DNA from: Acidobacteriota bacterium
GTDB taxonomy: Bacteria; Acidobacteriota; Blastocatellia; Pyrinomonadales; Pyrinomonadaceae
Length of the DNA stretch: 9,887 nt
Direction of reading: 5' to 3'
Assembly: GCA_003222935.1 (NCBI GenBank)
Contig: QHXL01000075.1
Span: 1-9,887, forward strand
This document shows, piece after piece, positions 6,580 through 9,887 of this stretch. Below the pieces are notes generated by a model. That model made no database searches. It was not told the DNA's origin and was given only the letters and a program-made list of their open reading frames with translations. Made by a program: the position numbers and the translations under genes. The stretch's first letter is position 1. Each line of letters opens with the position of its first letter.

Positions 6580-7740
6580 ATGGTACTTCCTCTTAAATAC
6601 AACTTCCGAAATATTGTCGTGCGCAAAGGAAGTACGCTTGCCACAGCTTTCACGATTGGCCTCACCGTCGCCGTGTTTCTCTTGGTGATGGCGCTGGCTC
6701 GCGGAATCGATCTCACTTTGGAGAGCAGTGGTGAGCCGTTGAATTTAATTGTTTTGCGTGAGGGTAGTACTGCAGAACTTAATAGCAGTATTACCCGCGA
6801 GAACTTTAAAGACCTGATATTTTTGGATGGAATTGAACGTATCGACGATCAGCCGCTTGCCACCGGTGAAATGATCACGTTGATCTACAAAGCGCGCAAG
6901 GGTCAGAACCAGGGCTCGAACGTCACCATTCGTGGAGTGGGTCCAATGTCGTTCAAGTTGCGCTCAGGGTTTCACATTTCCGAGGGGCGGTTATTTCAGT
7001 CTGGTCTAACTGAAGCGGTCGTCTCAAAGAGGATTGCAGAGCGCTTTCAAGGATTGGGAATTGGAGACAAATTTCGTATTCAGACAACAGACTACACCGT
7101 GGTTGGACTATTTGATTCAGCAGGCAAGGCATTTGAATCGGAGATTTGGGTTGATGCCAACTCACTCGCAAGCAGCACTAATCGACCCGCATTCTCCTCT
7201 GCCTTGTTACGAGCGAAAGATCAGAATGCATTAACCGCACTGTCAAAACGAATCACAGATGATCCAAAACTACATCTCAAGGCCGTATCTGAGCGCGTCT
7301 TCTACGAAGACCAGCAGGGCGTCGCTTCTGGCGCACTGAAGGGCCTCGCCGTTTTCGTTTCATTGATCATGGCAGTCGGCGCCGGGTTTGCTGGAATGAA
7401 CACGATGTATGCTGCGGTGGCTCGTCGCACTAAAGAAATCGGCACCTTGCGCGTGCTGGGGTTTAAAAGGCTCAGCATTCTGATCGCTTTCCTTCTGGAG
7501 TCAGTATCGATCGCTCTGATCGGTGCGATTATCGGAATCCTGTTGGCGCTACCCTTGAACTTTGTTTCAACCGGTACCTCGAATTTCGTGACGTTTAGTG
7601 AAATTGCCTTCAACTTTCGAGTGACACCTGGCTTGATGCTTGCTGCGTTGATCTTTGCCGTGGTCATCGGCTTTGTCGGATCCTTGTTGCCTTCTATTCG
7701 TGCTTCTCGGTTTAAGATTGTCGATGCCTTACGCGCGTGA
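6580..7740 (+). CDS. ABC exporter permease, FtsX/MacB type (second of two)
   Basis: The 386-residue product has the same architecture as its upstream neighbour: LKYNFRNIVVRKGST (5-19) and TM1 (about 20-45), an extracytoplasmic domain (about 46-262), and three C-terminal helices. The coupling segment between TM2 and TM3 reads ARRTKEIGTLRVLGFKR. Apart from that segment and the membrane-edge motifs the two permeases differ clearly, so they look like an old duplication forming a heterodimer (as LolC/LolE do) and not a recent copy. The extracytoplasmic part contains GISDGS-like variation of the MacB_PCD fold, with ISEGRLFQSG and VSKRIAERFQGLGIGDKF fitting the family's conserved 'G.....EVVVS...A..L....GD' pattern. 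It ends in SIRASRFKIVDALRA, the usual family terminus. The adaptor gene starts 11 nt further on. Confidence 0.88.
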   Translation: MVLPLKYNFRNIVVRKGSTLATAFTIGLTVAVFLLVMALARGIDLTLESSGEPLNLIVLREGSTAELNSSITRENFKDLIFLDGIERIDDQPLATGEMITLIYKARKGQNQGSNVTIRGVGPMSFKLRSGFHISEGRLFQSGLTEAVVSKRIAERFQGLGIGDKFRIQTTDYTVVGLFDSAGKAFESEIWVDANSLASSTNRPAFSSALLRAKDQNALTALSKRITDDPKLHLKAVSERVFYEDQQGVASGALKGLAVFVSLIMAVGAGFAGMNTMYAAVARRTKEIGTLRVLGFKRLSILIAFLLESVSIALIGAIIGILLALPLNFVSTGTSNFVTFSEIAFNFRVTPGLMLAALIFAVVIGFVGSLLPSIRASRFKIVDALRA

Positions 7741-7751
7741 TGAACTGAATA

Positions 7752-8255
7752 ATGGTTACCAATCAAAAGTCTAAAGAAGATCAAGAGGATCTAAATAAGC
7801 GACTCCGAAGCTTAAAGATTGACCGCGTGCCGAAACCGACGCCAGTCTCCAAGAGTCGTTCGCCAAAACTCATTTTGCTGGTAGTTGCGGTAGTGCTGGC
7901 CTTGGCGGCCCTGGGATATGTGTTTCTGTATTCGAGCGTTAAGAGTATTGCTGTAGCGTCGGTCAAAACAGAGGACGGTAGTGCTTCGGCGGGTGAGACG
8001 TTGTTATCGGCTTCAGGATATGTTGTGGCCCATCACAAGATCGCCGTGGGAGCGAAAGTGATGGGACGCGTGGCGTGGATTGGCGTGGAAAAGGGTGACC
8101 TCGTCCAGGCCGGTCAGTTGTTGGTCAGACTCGAGGATGCTGAGTTCCGCGCGCAGAGTTTCGCGCGCAGGTCAATCAGGCAAAAGCAAATCTCGCCGCT
8201 GCGCAGGCGCGATTGGACCAACTGCGAACCGGCTCACGACCTCAGGAAAAGATGA
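7752..8255 (+). CDS. 5' fragment of the adaptor gene: membrane anchor and first lipoyl half
   Basis: This frame encodes 167 residues. Residues 1-135 are genuine adaptor sequence (tail, TM, first lipoyl half up to RLEDAEFRAQ). The last ~32 residues (rich in R, S and P) are out-of-frame read-through of the coiled-coil region and should not be taken as a real domain. Alone it would be an anchored stub without hairpin or barrel. The ATG at 7752 has no good Shine-Dalgarno, so translation probably relies on coupling to the permease gene ending 11 nt earlier. Confidence 0.7.
   Translation: MVTNQKSKEDQEDLNKRLRSLKIDRVPKPTPVSKSRSPKLILLVVAVVLALAALGYVFLYSSVKSIAVASVKTEDGSASAGETLLSASGYVVAHHKIAVGAKVMGRVAWIGVEKGDLVQAGQLLVRLEDAEFRAQSFARRSIRQKQISPLRRRDWTNCEPAHDLRKR
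8142..8169 (+). repeat. 14-bp tandem duplication that coincides with the frameshift
   Basis: GAGTTCCGCGCGCA (8142-8155) is followed directly by GAGTTTCGCGCGCA (8156-8169), identical at 13 of 14 positions. Both copies encode EFRAQ when read in their own frames, the mismatch being a silent third-position C/T. Fourteen bases shift the frame by two, exactly the shift seen between the two halves of the adaptor gene. Confidence 0.9.
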
Positions 8256-9142
8256 AAGATCGTGCGGCTGTCTTACAAGCGGAGGCGAACCTGAAGAATG
8301 CGGAAGCGGAGTACAAACGCGCTGAAGCACTCCACAAAGCGGGGGTCACATCCAAAGCCGAACTGGATCGTGCCCTGGCCGCACGTGACACGGCAGCCGC
8401 ATTAGTTGAAGCAGCTCGTCAGTCGAGCTCAATGACCGATGTAGGACCACGGGCTGAAGAAATACGGGCGGCTGAAGCACAGGTTCAACAGATGAAAGCG
8501 GCACTCGATTACGCGCACACGCAACTTGCCGCGACTGAAATCAAGGCTCCTGTTACAGGGACAGTTTTGGAGCGGATTGTGGAACGCGGCGAGATGGTAA
8601 GTCCTTCAGCATTTGGCGGCTCAGGAACAAAAACCTCGGTGATCGGGCTGGCAGATCTTAGCGACCTCCAAATTGAGATCGACATTAGCCAGACCGACTT
8701 CGCTCGTTTGAAGATGGACCAACGAGCCGAAATTATTCCCGAGGCTTTTCCCAACCTCCGATATTCAGGTCACATCGCGGAGATCGCTCCCGAAGCAAAC
8801 CGGGCGAAATCAACCGTGCAGTTAAAGGTTAAGGTTGAGGATCCCAACGAACACTTGCGACCGGAGATGAACGCGCGGGTGAATTTCCTGGCAGACAAAA
8901 CGCCAAACACCGAAAGTAAACCAACGGGAAGAGTTCTCGTTCCTAAACAGGCTGTTGTGAAAAAGGATGGCGGAGCATTTGTGTTCGTGGTGAAAGGGAA
9001 TCGAGTTGAGCAACGCACCATCAGAACCGGTGAGGAAATCGGTGATGCTTATCTCGTTTTGGACGGATTGAATGGCAGCGAATCAGTAGCTGTTTCGGGA
9101 GTTGATAAGTTACGCGATGGTGATCGCGTGAAGGTTCAATAG
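8252..9142 (+). CDS. 3' fragment of the adaptor gene: coiled coil, second lipoyl half and barrel
   Basis: The frame stays open back to 8144, just after a TGA at 8141-8143, and already reads as good coiled coil (QVNQAKANLAAAQARLDQL) before any likely start. The first ATG, at 8252, overlaps the stop of the 5' fragment as ATGA and has AGGA 4 nt upstream, so reinitiation could make a 296-residue polypeptide. A TTG at 8213 is an alternative. The product holds an Ala/Glu-rich hairpin (to about 8530), the APVTGTV lipoyl half, and the barrel and membrane-proximal parts ending GDRVKVQ. It has no signal peptide or membrane anchor, so it would stay in the cytoplasm and is unlikely to work. Confidence 0.7.
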   Translation: MKDRAAVLQAEANLKNAEAEYKRAEALHKAGVTSKAELDRALAARDTAAALVEAARQSSSMTDVGPRAEEIRAAEAQVQQMKAALDYAHTQLAATEIKAPVTGTVLERIVERGEMVSPSAFGGSGTKTSVIGLADLSDLQIEIDISQTDFARLKMDQRAEIIPEAFPNLRYSGHIAEIAPEANRAKSTVQLKVKVEDPNEHLRPEMNARVNFLADKTPNTESKPTGRVLVPKQAVVKKDGGAFVFVVKGNRVEQRTIRTGEEIGDAYLVLDGLNGSESVAVSGVDKLRDGDRVKVQ

Positions 9143-9165
9143 CTTGGTCCTGGGGTGAAGAAACT

Positions 9166-9864
9166 ATGGCTGCACCGATTGTGCAAGTTCGCAATGTGAG
9201 TAAACGATTTTCGCGCGATGGGTTTGAAGTTATCGCTCTGGATGATGTTGATCTCACTCTTGAACAGGGAGATTTTCTCGCGTTGATGGGGCCCAGTGGC
9301 TCAGGTAAATCCACCCTGTTAAATCTGCTTGCTGGAATCGATCGCACCACAGAAGGCGAAGTCGAGGTGATGGGCACGCAGTTGAACAGGTTGAGTGAAA
9401 GCCAGTTGGCTACGTGGCGCAACGCTCACATTGGCTACATCTTTCAGACGTTCAACCTGGTCCCTGTGCTGACTGCTTTTGAAAATGTCGAACTGCCGTT
9501 GCTGCTAACAAAACTAAGCAAGGCTGATCGACGACGAAACGTGGAGACTGCGCTCGATTTGGTTGGGCTGTCAGACCGCATGCATCATCAACCAAAACAG
9601 TTGTCAGGTGGTCAGGAACAACGTGTGGCAATCGCTCGAGCTATCGTGACAGATCCGGATTTGATACTTGCCGACGAGCCCACTGGTAACCTCGATGCGC
9701 GTTCCGGAGAAGAGATACTCCAAATACTCTCAACTCTGAACCGTGAGATGAACAAGACGATCATGCTCGTGACCCACGATCCGCACGCTGCCAGTTTTGC
9801 GACCCAGCAGAGACATTTGGAGAAGGGACTTCTTTCTGAGGTAGCAACTGCGGTTTCAAACTAG
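9166..9864 (+). CDS. ABC exporter ATPase, LolD/MacB type
   Basis: The 232-residue cytoplasmic nucleotide-binding subunit is complete. It shows Walker [10 protein letters not shown] (42-50), Q-loop Q94 in [10 protein letters not shown], signature LSGGQ (146-150), Walker B LILADE (166-171), D-loop GNLD (174-177) and H-loop H204 in LVTHD. The [19 protein letters not shown] stretch and the short length without a fused membrane domain are typical of the subgroup that powers FtsX-like permeases (LolD, MacB N-domain, DevA, FtsE). One detail is unusual: the residue after LSGGQ is E, giving [15 protein letters not shown], where the family normally has Q-Q-R; E is a tolerated variant. The gene lies 23 nt after the adaptor gene, with GGTGAAG before the ATG, and closes the operon within the window. 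It would drive both upstream permeases as a dimer. Confidence 0.94.
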   Translation: MAAPIVQVRNVSKRFSRDGFEVIALDDVDLTLEQGDFLALMGPSGSGKSTLLNLLAGIDRTTEGEVEVMGTQLNRLSESQLATWRNAHIGYIFQTFNLVPVLTAFENVELPLLLTKLSKADRRRNVETALDLVGLSDRMHHQPKQLSGGQEQRVAIARAIVTDPDLILADEPTGNLDARSGEEILQILSTLNREMNKTIMLVTHDPHAASFATQQRHLEKGLLSEVATAVSN

Positions 9865-9867
9865 TTC

Positions 9868-9887
9868 AGTTCTTCTCTGTGCAACCT
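9868..9887. repeat. Start of a third CTCTGTG-type repeat, cut by the window edge
   Basis: AGTTCTTCTCTGTG at 9868-9881 is identical to 3798-3811, the entry into copy 2, and both stand a few bases after a stop codon. The last two bases (CT at 9886) fall exactly 11 nt after the heptamer start at 9875, the same phase at which the next CTCTGTG begins in copies 1 and 2. The rest is outside the window. Confidence 0.6.

Larger units (their letters stand above)
7752..9142 (+). pseudogene. Periplasmic adaptor (HlyD/MacA-type) gene interrupted by a frameshift
   Basis: Read across the break, this is one membrane fusion protein of the kind that links an inner-membrane ABC exporter to an outer-membrane channel. 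Its order is a cytoplasmic tail (1-38), one TM helix (about 39-61), the first lipoyl half (about 86-131; GYVVAHHKIAVGAKVMGRV, GDLVQAGQLLVRLED), a coiled-coil hairpin, the second lipoyl half ([23 protein letters not shown]), a beta-barrel and a membrane-proximal domain. The reading frame is lost right after the first lipoyl half, where a 14-bp near-identical tandem repeat occurs at 8142-8169. Dropping one copy gives a continuous 458-residue protein, a normal length. A 1-bp deletion in a 15-bp repeat is the alternative. No slippery heptamer suggests programmed frameshifting. Unless corrected, the exporter lacks an intact adaptor; a sequencing or assembly error is also possible. Confidence 0.8.

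Noticed and set aside
8144..8255. Programmed -1 frameshift joining the two adaptor frames
   Set aside because: No X-XXY-YYZ slippery heptamer in the overlap; the 14-bp duplication explains the shift completely.

Overview
The window reads as a piece of a Gram-negative bacterial chromosome of roughly even base composition, with all genes on the + strand. The intergenic CTCTGTG-type palindromes and a GC-rich inverted repeat, together with a mannan-degradation locus beside a MacB/DevC-like exporter, suggest an environmental lineage such as Acidobacteriota (Blastocatellia-like). That placement is an inference from general resemblance and not a match I could test.

Region 1 (17-5101) is a three-gene beta-mannan or mannoside utilisation cluster: an SSS-family Na+/solute symporter, a secreted GH5 glycosidase carrying an FnIII module and an unrecognised C-terminal domain, and a cytoplasmic GH130 phosphorylase that closely resembles 4-O-beta-D-mannosyl-D-glucose phosphorylase. 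The likely flow is extracellular cleavage of a mannan or glucomannan by GH5, Na+-driven uptake of the short product by the symporter, then phosphorolysis to mannose-1-phosphate plus glucose. The cellobiose 2-epimerase that usually converts mannobiose to mannosyl-glucose is not in the window. Each of the two gaps between these genes is filled by a long CTCTGTG-based inverted repeat, and the start of a third copy is cut by the window's right edge.

Region 2 (5102-5438) is a gene-free spacer. It holds a ~144-bp composite element with 32-nt inverted terminal arms and two internal, mutually exclusive hairpins.

Region 3 (5439-9864) is a four-gene ABC export operon: two different FtsX/MacB-type permeases, a periplasmic adaptor (HlyD/MacA type) and a LolD/MacB-type ATPase, with gaps of 1, 11 and 23 nt. 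The adaptor gene is broken at its lipoyl/coiled-coil boundary. The break coincides with a near-perfect 14-bp tandem duplication whose removal restores one 458-residue protein, so the exporter may be inactive, phase-variable or mis-assembled at this point. The outer-membrane partner is not in the window.
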